A stretch of DNA of 64,000 nucleotides, taken from positions 2,542,001 through 2,606,000 of the forward strand of contig JAINUG010000033.1 in NCBI GenBank assembly GCA_029706075.1, read 5' to 3'. This document shows, in pieces, positions 12,001-21,780 of this stretch; position 1 is the stretch's first letter, and every line of letters starts with the position of its first letter. Under the pieces are notes generated by a model that made no database searches, was not told the origin of the DNA, and was given only the letters and a program-made list of their open reading frames with translations. The position numbers and the translations under genes were made by a program. This stretch comes from Aldrovandia affinis (Eukaryota > Chordata > Actinopteri > Notacanthiformes > Halosauridae).

Positions 12001-15000
12001 ATGGGGCGCACGTAGGCGGTGGGCTTCTGGAGCATGGAGCTGGGCTTGGACATGAGGGAGGGGGGGAAGGCCTGGGTGGAGAGCTGACCGCTGGGGAAGG
12101 AGGTGTGCACGCGCGACGGCGAGTCCCAGCTGGCCTCGCGCTCGTGGGGCGACTTGCGATACCGCTCCTTGCCGTGGTGCTCCGCCCCGTGCGACCGGGA
12201 GTGGCCGGAGCTCAGGGAGCCCTTCGCCGGGCTGGACGTGTGGGACTTGGAATGGTCCGAGCCATGCTTGCTCGACTTCTTGCTGCTACTGTAGTCCCGT
12301 TCGTGTCTTTGGCTGCTTCCGCCACCGCTGCCGCTGCTGCTACCGGCTGACCGCTGGCTGCCGTGGTGACCCTGCTGCCCCGACGAGCGCTTCTGTGACT
12401 GGGAGGAGCTGCCGGCGGCGGGGCCGACTGGAGTCCATTTACTGCTCTGCCCGCTGCCGCCGCGCTGCTGGTCCCCGAAAAGGGACTGTCCTGACTTCTC
12501 CTCCGAGGAAGAGGAGCCTGGGGGCTTGGGGATGACGCCGAGTTTCGGAAGAGTCGTTTCGCCAATCAGTTCTTTCTCCATCTCGTCGTAGTTTCCCAGC
12601 ATGCTCTGGATGCGGCTGGACAGTTTGTCTTCCTTGCTAGACTGAGGGCAGCAAGAGAGACAGCAAGAAAGACAGGACGGGAGGGGCTTTACTGGCAGTG
12701 CAAAGGTGAGACGAGTAACAAGTTGCCACACTACACAAACTGGGGGGCAGAGAGAAGGATAACCTACAGCAGTTTTTTTTGGGGGGGTTGCTGCATTTAT
12801 TAAACGGGGCTCTATTTTATTGTTTAATCCTATGCCAGACAACAGCTATGTCAGGAAAAGCAACACCAAGCCTCCTGTGGACACAGGTGGTCTCCCAGGC
12901 AAAGGCTGGTCTGAGTAATATAATCCAATTAGTTGGATGACAGCAGAGCAGGTGCCACTTCTCTCTGGTCATAAGCAAGGTGATTTACCATACTGAGGTT
13001 TTATCCACTAATTCTCTCCTTTAAATGAAACTGAAAGCCTACAAGCATGTTTTCTTAACAGAAAAATGTAAAACATAAAATATTACAATCATTCAATCCC
13101 ATTTTTAACAATATGGCTTAAGTTTCAATAGAATTATTAAACAACACAATTACAATAAAGCAACTCCGGTTTAGTTTTTATATTCTTAGTTCATAGACCA
13201 CTGTTTTAAGAGAAATTCTTACCACTCTGGGACTCAAACTGAAAAAGTGCCAGCGCCAGGACAATTTATTTATATAATATAATTATATTTATTTATATAA
13301 TATAATATAAACCTTTTTACAGAAAATACTTTTTGTCATACTTTAAAATGACTAAGAAATAAAAATGACTCAAAAGGGCACTCGAGAGTGAGCCAGATTG
13401 ACTTGTCCTTAGGATGTAACAGTTGGTGAAACGTTGCCTCGGGAGTGCCCAATCAACACATTACTGCTGACAACTGGCTTGGGTGGATTGAGAAACCTGC
13501 ACATGTTTGTGGCTTGATATGTGGGGGATATGGTTAAAACTGTCCCTGAACTGTATGGGACCCCAGCAAAAAAAATATGGTAAACCACAGAGAATGAAGC
13601 ATTGCTCCTGAACATTGCCCCAACATTAGCTGAGACTCAAAAATAAGACCTGCACAATGAACAGGTATTATTTGACAAACCATACAAAAAAAATGCAGAT
13701 TTTGTAAAAATGCACTGTCATCTTGAAAGCTGTTCCAGTCTTGGGTGTAAAACAAAGGATATTGCATATTGAATACTGCCTACAGGGCTTAAACTTTTGG
13801 GTAGAATTTGGGTAGAATCAACAGAGAATAAGAGACTCTGAACCCGTTCACATTTGCAACAGGGGTCAGCTTAAGATAGAAATGTAAATGACTTCAAAAC
13901 AAAGTGGGGCGGCCTAGAATCAGACAGTTTTTCCAAGACATTTCTTGAAGTGAATCATAACTGGGTGGGTTTCTTTATTACATACTTTTGCTGTTCACCT
14001 GAAATGTATGGCGCGAAAGACTACAGTGAACATACTCAAGTCTGTGACAGCGTGCTAATCTGATCTGAAACAGAACACGAAAGGGGAAGAGGAAATGAGA
14101 CATGGAAGCTCAGTCAATGCTGCGTCACTGGCGATGACCCAGCAGGTTCAAATAAAATCAACATTAAAAACTCAAATAGAAAAATTCCTATTTTCTCGAT
14201 TATATTCTCTACTCAATTTTATGACGCGTTCATGATTTCATCAGCTTGGTTAGCCAAAGAGCTTGTCTGAAAACTGTGAACAACACAGCTGAACAGGCTC
14301 TTAAAATAAAAAGGAAGCACAGAAAAGAAAAAAGGTTGCTCATTTTATTTTCGATGAGTGCAGGCCGTGAACATGCTGCCCCTTTGGATGACGTGCTTTT
14401 TGGGGTTTTCTCCATTTTATTGCCTAAATACAGCAAAATGAAGCAGTGAGGAGAGGACTCAGAGGTTTTACCAATAAGGGTTCCTCAAGAGTCAACTGAT
14501 GTGAACTATTTTAAACAGACCTACAATGGGGCTCAGGGAGTAAACATTGTTCTAGGCCTACCACAGCTCTCGGAATAGTAGTGTGTCGGAGCAGTAGGCA
14601 GCCCGATTTAGTAGACTATGTTCCTGCTGCTCATCTAATTTGCGTTTATGTGGGACAGCAAGTAGAGGTCACTTCCGAACTCTAATACCCATCTTCCACT
14701 GGTGTAACCATGTTGAGCCAAGACATGCAGGGCTTAGCAGACCTGGAATGGCTGGTATTCCACTGTAGCACCTGGTTTTTGTAATAAATCTTACGAATTG
14801 GAAGACAAAGGGGCCACGCTGTCATAGTCCTGTAAGCAGGAGGGTAAGAAGTAAGGTCGGACGTTTCAATTCACTGATGGAAAAAATGGCGGCAGTTTGC
14901 CTTTTTTTAATTAATCCTTGTGAGTGCGACACGTAGATAGCATAGCTATCATTAGCAAAAGTTGTTCAACATCTCTTTTGACAGAGAGAACAAGACTGAA

Positions 15001-16634
15001 CATTTTATAAAAATAAATGTTTACAGGAAGTTTAGGACACTTCAAGCGTGTAACTTTATTGATATCTACAGTTCACAGAACGTCGACAAAAACCTCTCAA
15101 AACACTCCCTACTTCCATAGAGCTTTGGAATGGACAGGAGCCAGCGACACCACTCAGCTAAAAAAAAAAAAAAACCTGCATCCAGCTTGTTTGTCACAAG
15201 GCCTGCACCAAAGAGGTTGTGGATCTGAGTTGGCACAATTAGTTCTTGTTTGGCTCAACAGAAAAAAAGATGATGGAAATCTCCCCATAAACTTGAGCTT
15301 GACAGCCCTACAGTGGAAATGGGGTATGATTGTGGACAGGGGCTCTGTGGATGGACGCAGGACAAGATGGCCCTGGCCCATGTATGTGGGAAGGGGGGCA
15401 GATTCCCCAGGGTCCTTTGCTTCATGGCCAGTTTATGGCTTCCATCCTCCACTAAGAGAGGAAGAGACAACTGGGCTGGAAGGCAGACTCACCTCTGAAC
15501 TCCAGTTCTCTACCTGTCAAGACCCATTCCCGACGAGGTCCTGTGACAAGTCCTCTACCACTGACAGCAACCACTTACCTCTGCTTAAGGTTAGCCAGTG
15601 GCAAAGATTATGCTGAGCTTGGAGGGGTGAGGGTGGGGAGAGGAGGGGGCAATCCTCTTTACGACTGCATCTGCTGCAGAGGAAAGAGGGAGGACTACCT
15701 GGCTGCACTGCTCTGAGTGAATGTGTATCACTTTTCAAACCTGGAGAGAGCACTTCCCTCAATAACATTGGGTCACAGGATTTCCATTAAGCAGGCACCG
15801 TCTGATCATGAAAGAGAGTGCCTGGAGAGCCATGAACTGGAGGTGTGTCACAACCAACATTCAACTTCGCAGAGACCAGCACCCACCTCAAGGGCAAATG
15901 TTAAAGGGAATTGTATGTACACTTCCCTTGTGGGTTGTCGCTGTGCGCTTAACCGCAAGCAAACTAGCAAATATAATTCAGGAGGTAGGGAATTTGAATG
16001 AACAAATGGACTAGCAATGCAGACTTACCTCATTAGTCAGGGGTGGGGTGGGATGGGGTGGGGTGGGGTGGGGTGGGGTGGGTGGTGTCACACAGAGGTA
16101 GAGGTATTAAAATCTGGGGTGAAAGCATTTCTACTAGAAGGGGTTCAGCTTAAAAGGCTCCTATGGGGGCTGTATGGGAGGACGGTCAGCATTAGCCCTG
16201 AGCTCACTGACATTTTTTTCACCTCCTGCTGAGAAAAGCCACACCTGCTGCATTCACCCATAAAAGCGCACTTACCTCAACTCTCCCCCGGCACTGTCGA
16301 ATATAAACGCACACAAATGACAGGAGCAGGGTTATCTTGTGCAGCCTTTTTTTTTTTCTCTCTTTTTCAGGTCAATCCGACAAAGTCAACACAGTACAAT
16401 GTGGGGAAACAAAAGTGGGAAACACAGACTGAACCCAAGAAAGAACTAAATAATAGAAATGTTAAAAAAAAGAAAAAAAAAGAAAAAGAAAAAACCAAAA
16501 AACAAACTTACAACTTTATAAGGTTCGGGAAAGAGAGGGGAGTTAGCTGGAAAGGCCACTCCTCCCTGCTGGATTTCTTGATTTCGTCTTTCTCTTTCTT
16601 TCATACGGAGCACATTCCGGTCTTCACGGTTCAT
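32..16634 (-). CDS. aff4: AFF4 (AF4/FMR2 family member 4), partial, C-terminus off window
   Basis: Scaffold of the nuclear super elongation complex; it joins P-TEFb, ELL and ENL/AF9 to release paused RNA polymerase II. Coding exons in transcript order: 16512-16634, 11862-12641, 11569-11613, 11190-11276, 10850-10886, 9782-9851, 9365-9457, 8401-8545, 7298-8155, 6656-6741, 6255-6486, 4164-4261, 987-1050, 451-587, 32-103. All have AG/GT borders and their phases agree, giving about 975 codons. Human AFF4 is 1163 residues, so roughly the last 190 residues (most of the C-terminal homology domain) lie to the left. Start [20 protein letters not shown] matches the family. The P-TEFb-binding stretch ([10 protein letters not shown], then [17 protein letters not shown]) crosses exons 1-2. 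The ELL-binding stretch ([20 protein letters not shown]) fills the 29-codon exon. The Ser/Asp/Glu transactivation region is in 8401-8545, and the AF9/ENL-binding motif [15 protein letters not shown] lies near residue 695. Orthology is by recall of the human protein, not by alignment. Confidence 0.96.
1708..2523. mobile_element. Nested hAT-like element with CGATAT-rich ends
   Basis: Both ends carry the repeated ATATCG/CGATAT words typical of a common fish hAT group; the right end reads ATATCGTGCAGCCCTAGC. Near-identical 8-bp flanks (cacgagct at 1700-1707, tacgagct at 2524-2531) look like an aged target duplication. It lies inside the larger hAT element, so it inserted later. The terminal repeats are degenerate and the borders approximate. 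Confidence 0.5.
2596..3174. mobile_element. Truncated Harbinger-like MITE, same family as 9963-10799
   Basis: It is clearly homologous along its length to the right two thirds of the MITE at 9963-10799: shared stretches include TTGACACTGTTCAG, ATCTATTTATGTGACGAATG, TAATTGCGTTAATGA and CTAACTCGTAGAATCA, and the right end GTTACCGTGCCGTAC. The left terminal repeat is missing, probably through deletion at its junction with the neighbouring nested element. Confidence 0.7.
4520..5320 (+). mobile_element. L2-clade LINE fragment (reverse transcriptase C-terminal part and 3' tail)
   Basis: A 5'-truncated copy with frameshifts. Translations show L2 landmarks: [83 protein letters not shown] and RWWNDLP. 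The 3' tail at 5255-5300 has a TTCT-GGATA-AGAG hairpin followed by CATCTGCTAAATG, and A-rich repeats. It lies in an AFF4 intron on the strand opposite to the gene and is dead. Confidence 0.85.
5550..5766 (-). mobile_element. tRNA-derived SINE with an L2-type 3' tail
   Basis: Read on the minus strand from 5766 it has an A-box-like segment (TGGTTAGGGAGCTGGGCTTG) and a B-box-like segment (GGTTGCATGTTCAATTCCC), then a body, and ends with GTAAGTCGCTCTGGATAAGA followed by GCGTCTGCTAAAATG. This tail matches that of the L2 fragment 230 bp away, in line with SINE mobilisation by the L2 machinery. Confidence 0.7.
5919..6014. repeat. Imperfect inverted repeat (about 32-bp arms)
   Basis: Left arm around AAACGTTTCGCCGAATTGGC, right arm ending CAATACACCGAAATGTTT; both contain TTCATCGGTGAA or its complement. 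It forms a hairpin with a loop of about 30 bp in an AFF4 intron. It resembles ends of fish interspersed repeats with the 'gatgaag...cgaaa' word, but I cannot assign a family. Confidence 0.5.
7298..8155 (-). CDS. aff4: AFF4 large central exon with AF9/ENL-binding motif
   Basis: 286 codons, phase 0 at both ends. It starts [15 protein letters not shown] (family ALF-type tryptophan segment) and holds a Lys/Ser/Pro-rich disordered region, the Ser/Asp stretch [33 protein letters not shown] and the hydrophobic beta-strand motif [13 protein letters not shown] that in AF4-family proteins adds a strand to the AHD domain of AF9/ENL. Against the human protein as I recall it, about 15 residues between RTPV and FSPM are missing. 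Confidence 0.94.
9285..9350 (+). repeat. LINE 3' end remnant
   Basis: The words GTGGAAAGCGCTTTGAACAC and GAAGCACTATACAAGTTTAA followed by ATTATTA-type sequence resemble the 3' ends of fish non-LTR retrotransposons. Only the last 65 bp or so are recognisable, in an AFF4 intron. Confidence 0.45.
9963..10799. mobile_element. PIF/Harbinger-like MITE, 837 bp, with TAA target duplication
   Basis: Inverted ends: TGGCATTTTTCCACCGCACA on the left and, read inward from the right, TGGCGCTTTTCCACTGCACA. It is flanked on both sides by TAA (9960-9962 and 10800-10802), the three-base duplication usual for PIF/Harbinger. Subterminal GTACGGTACGGTAC / GTTACCGTGCCGTAAC repeats follow. There is no coding capacity. 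It fills most of the AFF4 intron between exons 9782-9851 and 10850-10886. Confidence 0.75.
11862..12641 (-). CDS. aff4: AFF4 large N-terminal exon (P-TEFb contact end and Ser-rich region)
   Basis: 260 codons, phase 0 at both ends. It begins [20 protein letters not shown], which completes the cyclin T1-binding region, then runs into a Ser/Gly/His/Gln-rich stretch with family landmarks [27 protein letters not shown]-like [28 protein letters not shown] and LKIPSQPLE. It is strongly GC-rich compared with its introns, so long antisense open frames over it are shadows. Confidence 0.94.
12642..16511. other. AFF4 intron between first two shared coding exons
   Basis: 3.9 kb of non-coding sequence. 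It holds an AT microsatellite at 13265-13312 and a G-rich tandem repeat at 16040-16085. Open frames here, such as one over 15017-15616, show no motif or coding-like composition that I recognise. Confidence 0.6.
16040..16085 (+). repeat. GGGGT tandem repeat, G-quadruplex candidate
   Basis: About nine near-perfect copies of the five-base unit GGGGT with one GGGAT variant. Runs of three or four G with single-base loops meet the usual rule for a parallel quadruplex. The G-rich strand is the template strand of AFF4. Confidence 0.8.
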
Positions 16635-16638
16635 GTTG
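16512..16638 (-). CDS. aff4: AFF4 first common coding exon with canonical start
   Basis: The acceptor TTAG sits just before CAAC-ATG, so this exon carries only four bases of 5' sequence before the usual start and needs an upstream exon. It codes 41 residues ending EPYKV and uses donor GTAAGT. It ends in phase 0 and joins the next exon at SSKEDKL. The four bases before ATG matter: read through from an upstream phase-2 exon they would code G-N-M (see the candidate exon near 21657). Confidence 0.93.
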
Positions 16639-19600
16639 CTAACAACAGAGACACAGTCACTAAGCGTGGGGGAGACAAAAAGCTAGCAGCTTTCAATGCT
16701 TTACTCTACATAAAAATTAAGGTGATAAATCTATAGTCAAGTCATTTTTTTTTTTTTTTTTTTTAAATATATAAAAATAAAAATAAAAACAAATCACTGA
16801 AAGGGCATACTGTATTTATAATTTATGGTCCGAAAAAAAGTTAAGGTAATTGCACTTATGATTTAAAAAATAAAATAAAACCTGCTAAAACTTTACTTCA
16901 GAGCCAACACCATTTTATATTGCCGATGGAACGCTGTGGTTCCTAACAAACAGCAGCAAATGAGTGCCATGCTGTTGGGGTTTTCTCCATTACCCCCCGT
17001 TCTTTTTTGTAAAACTGTGGAAAATACATGCAACCGAGCAGAAACCATTATCCACAAATACTAACGACTCAATTTTTACCCACCTTTTCCCCTCATAGGA
17101 AATTCCCCTTGTAGCAAGAACTCTATAGACTCCATAGCTTGTTCAGTAAATTGAGGTGACACTGGTATTAAAACATGAACTGGTTCAAGTAAGCTTATTG
17201 ATTGATCTTGCAGGCGTATCATATCTCAAGAGATAAAGGAGGCAAAAGACAAAGGTTTTGTTTACTACTAAGTTTATATAGTTCAATTTGCTCACTCATA
17301 TGCTGTGAATGTTTTTAATGGGTGGCATTCTTCTAATCAACAAATACACAATAGGAGTAGAACTACTCAAGATTGGGGCTATTGTACAATGCTTATCTTT
17401 GGAGCTCAAATCTAACCTTTACAATCAATCAGAGCCATTTTTAAGAAATGACACTTCATCCAAACCCTGGCCTCGACTGGCTGAAATTACTGGATTGAGT
17501 TTTCACAATAACAATTATGATAAGGCAAGAGCTCTCTATATGAAATACAAATTAAATGTGCTTTGGTTTCAATGGAGCAATATATTAACAAGTTTGCTTA
17601 ATCATTATCTAAAGTAATTTCTGCACTGAGGGAATGTTCATTGCATACTGCCAAAGAGTTCTACAATAAGTTTGTTTAAACCCCCACTCATGTTACAAAA
17701 AAATATATATATCAACAAAGTTTCCATATCAACCACTCCCCGGTGTATCTAATACACCTCTGTAGATAATATCCATTCCTTGCTTATTTACTTAAGAGTA
17801 AAACAAACACCAAGGGGAAAAAAGGATAAAGAAGGATAAAATTAAGTTTTCAAGTGTGACCAAATTTTGAAATCACAGAGAAGACAGTTCTATAGCAGCA
17901 ATGGCAATTTCATCACAGCTCATACAATTGTGAACCATTGTGTCAGTCTTATTTAACATTGCCCTGATTAAGGCTTACAGGTGGAACGTGTTGGCTTTTC
18001 AAAGATCTTTAACAATGCTTTTTTTACATTTTTAAATTTAAAGTAATTTCCAAGAATTCTCTCTGAGTGTCAGGCATGGTGGAGGGAACGTTTTTGACAC
18101 TTCAAGAAAAGACCATGCTTTAAGATCGGGCCCTTAAGACTAAATAGAATTTGGCATGTTCGCACAGGCTGTCGAACTGCTGCCGAATGTGGTGTTGCAA
18201 GCAAATGTCAGTACACTCACTGCAACTTGTTTGTTTAATGACGCTCCACGCCAGATGGGGGAGCATGCTAGTCGCTAGACTACGGAACCGGAAATATAAA
18301 TACAGACAGTAAAATCTAAAACAAAGCAAACATCGACAAAGGCCAAATGAGCAACACAGTCATGCTTGATGTACAAAATAACCCAATGTTTAAACCATCA
18401 TAACTTATGATAGGATCCTGTAACAGACATAAGAAAGTGTGCTCCAGAAACTACAAAATGTCATGTATCATTGTATGTTGTTTATAGCATCAAGTGACTA
18501 TATGAATTATATTTTTTTATGTAGTGGCCCATGGGTTATCCTTACCTATATTACATTTAGACAACTGTGCAACAGCAATTGTCATTACTAAGCAGGGTTG
18601 ATTTTCTTTTGATGATAACTTCAAATAAATGGTATCTAACTACCCGTATTAATATACTGTAACTAATTAGCAAGCTGGTTAACTTAATTAGCAGCTAACC
18701 TATGTCACACAATTGATGGTGAACTGAGGCCAAATAGGTAACGTCAAACAACTCATTTTGGTAGCAAGCTAACGTTAGCTAGCGACAAAAGCAGTGCATT
18801 TCAAGTTGCCAACTGGATTTGCATTTGAAAAAATCTTTTGTCAACAGAAATATAGCTAGCTAGACCTAACGACATAAGTAGAGGAACAGCTGGACGAAAT
18901 AAGATGTAAACTCGAAACACGTGGCCCAAAGGACGTGTAAAAAACGCAAACAATCATGTGACATTGTTGACCAATTGCAGGCGACAGTGCATTGGGAGGT
19001 GGTGAACAAGGCTGTGCAAAAAATTTGACAAGTTCGCCTAGCCAGCCTTCACACATTGGCGATCAAAGCCAAATGCGGCGAACACGCAAAATTCAATTTC
19101 GTTTTAAGTATACCAAGACCTTTATTGTCAAGGACAAAATGCTTTGTTCCTTACTCTTGTACCACAACAGTCACAAAAAGCAGTCAAAAGCTAGAATTGA
19201 ATTTATAGCCTACCACTTGCCCTTGACCTGACTATCGATATTACGTGAGGGTGCAGCAAGAAAATGGTGGGAGTACTGAATGGTCACATTGAATTAACAC
19301 ATTAACAGTGACTATTAGCATCCTCTAACAAATATTGGACAAGATCACAACTAAGCTTAAAAATCCAAAGCTGCTGCAGTTACAACTAATTTGTGGTTGA
19401 TTAGTGCACTGGATAAACTCAATTCCAGAATTTCTGAGCATATTATGGGTTCCTTTGCCCAATTGAAACTATATTTTTCTTTAACAAGTTGCCTGATTCA
19501 CCGAAAATTTACTTTTGCCCGGTCCTGCAACAACATTTTACAGCAGTTAATTTTGGGAAAACACAAAGAAGTAAATTATAGCCTGCTGCGGAAAGAGTCA

Positions 19601-21656
19601 ACAGACCAATCTAGCCATGTTTAACACTAACATAATGGAAGCCACTTACAAATAATTAATTTGATCAATGAGAGACAATTAGTTCACTGTAAAAGCAGGA
19701 CAAATGGACAGTCATTAGCAGAAAATAATGATTAGCCTACTAAACAGAGCACCATGGTACAAATTAAGACAAACAAGGTACTTAATTTCATAGTGCTTTG
19801 AAAATACTTATATCTGCACATCTCATACAGTAAACCCTGGCTTTCCATAAATGAGAGAACTGTGCGCGATGCAAAGATTCTCCACAGTAGTGGCTGGCAG
19901 AAATCATCAATCTAGTAGTAGTAGTAGCACTAGTAAAACATAATATCAGGTTTGATGATGTGAAAATACCAAATCATTCGATCTATGCAGAATGGCCTGC
20001 TATTATACGATTACAATTAGTAGTAGCAGCAGCAGTACTATTGTATTTATTTGGCAGCAACACTGAAGTAATGAATGTTTGTAACATAATCAGCATTTTT
20101 AGCATGTATAATGCAGGATTCTACATCGAACGCATTCCCTGATGAAGGGAACTAGGTGTTCAGGTGCACAAGGCCGTTATTACAGGACTACTGGTACTTA
20201 AATGGCACTGGCCATAAATGATCTGAAATGCTGACCCAACAGCCAAATACTAAAAACCAGTAAAACACAATCTCCGCTCCCCCAATGGAATGACCATTCA
20301 AAGGGGAATCAAAGCTGGTGTAAATGGTGTGAATTGGTGCATAATTGCAGCACACTGCTCAGCAATCTTAAGATAAATGCATTGTTTACAAAGCATAATG
20401 ATGGACCGCAACAGGTTCTGGAAGATCACTGCCATTGATCATCACTGTGTGCCCAGCAAACCCCTGCAACTCCCTACAGTCTTACTTACTTTCATGTTTT
20501 CAGGAACACCTGCCAAAGGACAGTAATCGCTCCATTAACGGTCAAGGCGAGGCCAAACGTGCTCAATGGGAAAGTGACTACGCCTGGGATTTGAATCTTT
20601 AAATGGAAAAATAAATAATTTATTTTGCACACTACAAATGCTGGTTCAACGTGAAGACAATGCAAGTGATGACAATTCCATACCCATTTCTGCCATAGCA
20701 ACAAAATGAGCCATAGCCCTGAGTAGTCTACTTAATGGAATCTTAAAGATCCTCAACAGATAGTGAATGCATAGCTATAAAGGAATTACATAATGTATGA
20801 AATGCAAAACAGTAGGTGTTACAAGTTGGGATGGATATAGGCATAATTAGCATGTCAGGTTGATAAAGCAATGGATTACTGGGGCCTATCTGTAGTAATT
20901 ACACTTAATATTATAATCTTTGTACTATGGCATCTGCATGTTGGAGCATTAAGATTAAAAGCAGAAAACAAGTGTAAACCGAAATATATATATATATAAG
21001 TATCTGTAGGGTTTTATGAATTCCTAAGACTTAACAACCAATACAGAGCCTCAGTATTCTGATGAACGTTTGAGATAGACCTGTAACTGAAAATTATAAT
21101 ATTTTTTTTAAGTCTCATTATTTTCCAAGGAAATTGATCAACCTTATGTTTAATGTCTAGAAACATGTAGAAATCACACACGCTCTTGGACATAATACCC
21201 AGGGAGCTATTTGTTTAATAACAAGTGTTAACCCTGAATTTGACCCCATGAATATTGGACTGAGAAGTCAAATCTAAGTCCATGAAATACAGGGGTTTAC
21301 GAAGTATCTTGCATTACCATAGTAGACCACAGCAAGTCCGAGCAGAAAAATCTAAAATTTGATGAAGGCAGTAACAGTTACAATTATATCGTCAAATAAT
21401 GAATCGACATGAGAAACGGAACCACGGAAGGTAAAACAAAAAAACGTTAATAAGGAGCTAAGATAGCTGACGTTACTATACTCATGAAACACGCTTGCTG
21501 TGAACAGGCTCTTTTTCAATTAAAATCACCAAAAGCAAAACTGACCTGCCAAAACAGTGCGTGTGGGTCTAGAACATCCGGAAATTATCCGAACATTATA
21601 GAAACACAGGAAATGTTGCTGTAACAATGTGGGAGAAAACTTGCTCTGTTGCTTAC

Positions 21657-21780
21657 CCTGTCTGAGAGGCCATGGCTGAAACCAGTGAAACATTGGCGAG
21701 AGATTCAGTTGAACTCCAATTGATTCAGAAGACGTATTTTCATAATCTCTCGTCCCGGTCGCGTTTTTTCTTAACCGGTG
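21657..21780 (-). CDS. aff4: Candidate alternative first exon of AFF4 (in-frame MASQTG)
   Basis: On the minus strand ATG at 21673-21671 opens MASQT plus GG, followed at once by donor GTAAGC. Joined to the exon starting at 16638 the frame stays open and reaches the usual AFF4 start, giving MASQTGNM before NREDRN. Other AF4-family genes are known to have isoforms with different short N-termini. The upstream bases contain a small CpG-bearing stretch, which could be a promoter. The outer limit is a guess and there is no transcript evidence. Confidence 0.35.

Noticed and set aside
11940-12350. Plus-strand open frames over the AFF4 N-terminal exon
   Set aside because: Antisense shadows caused by Ser/Gly-rich, high-GC codons.
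15017-15616. 199-codon open frame in an AFF4 intron
   Set aside because: No motif, no splice context and low-complexity residues; looks like chance.
17309-17617. 102-codon open frame
   Set aside because: No similarity that I can recall, AT-rich intron context and no splice support.
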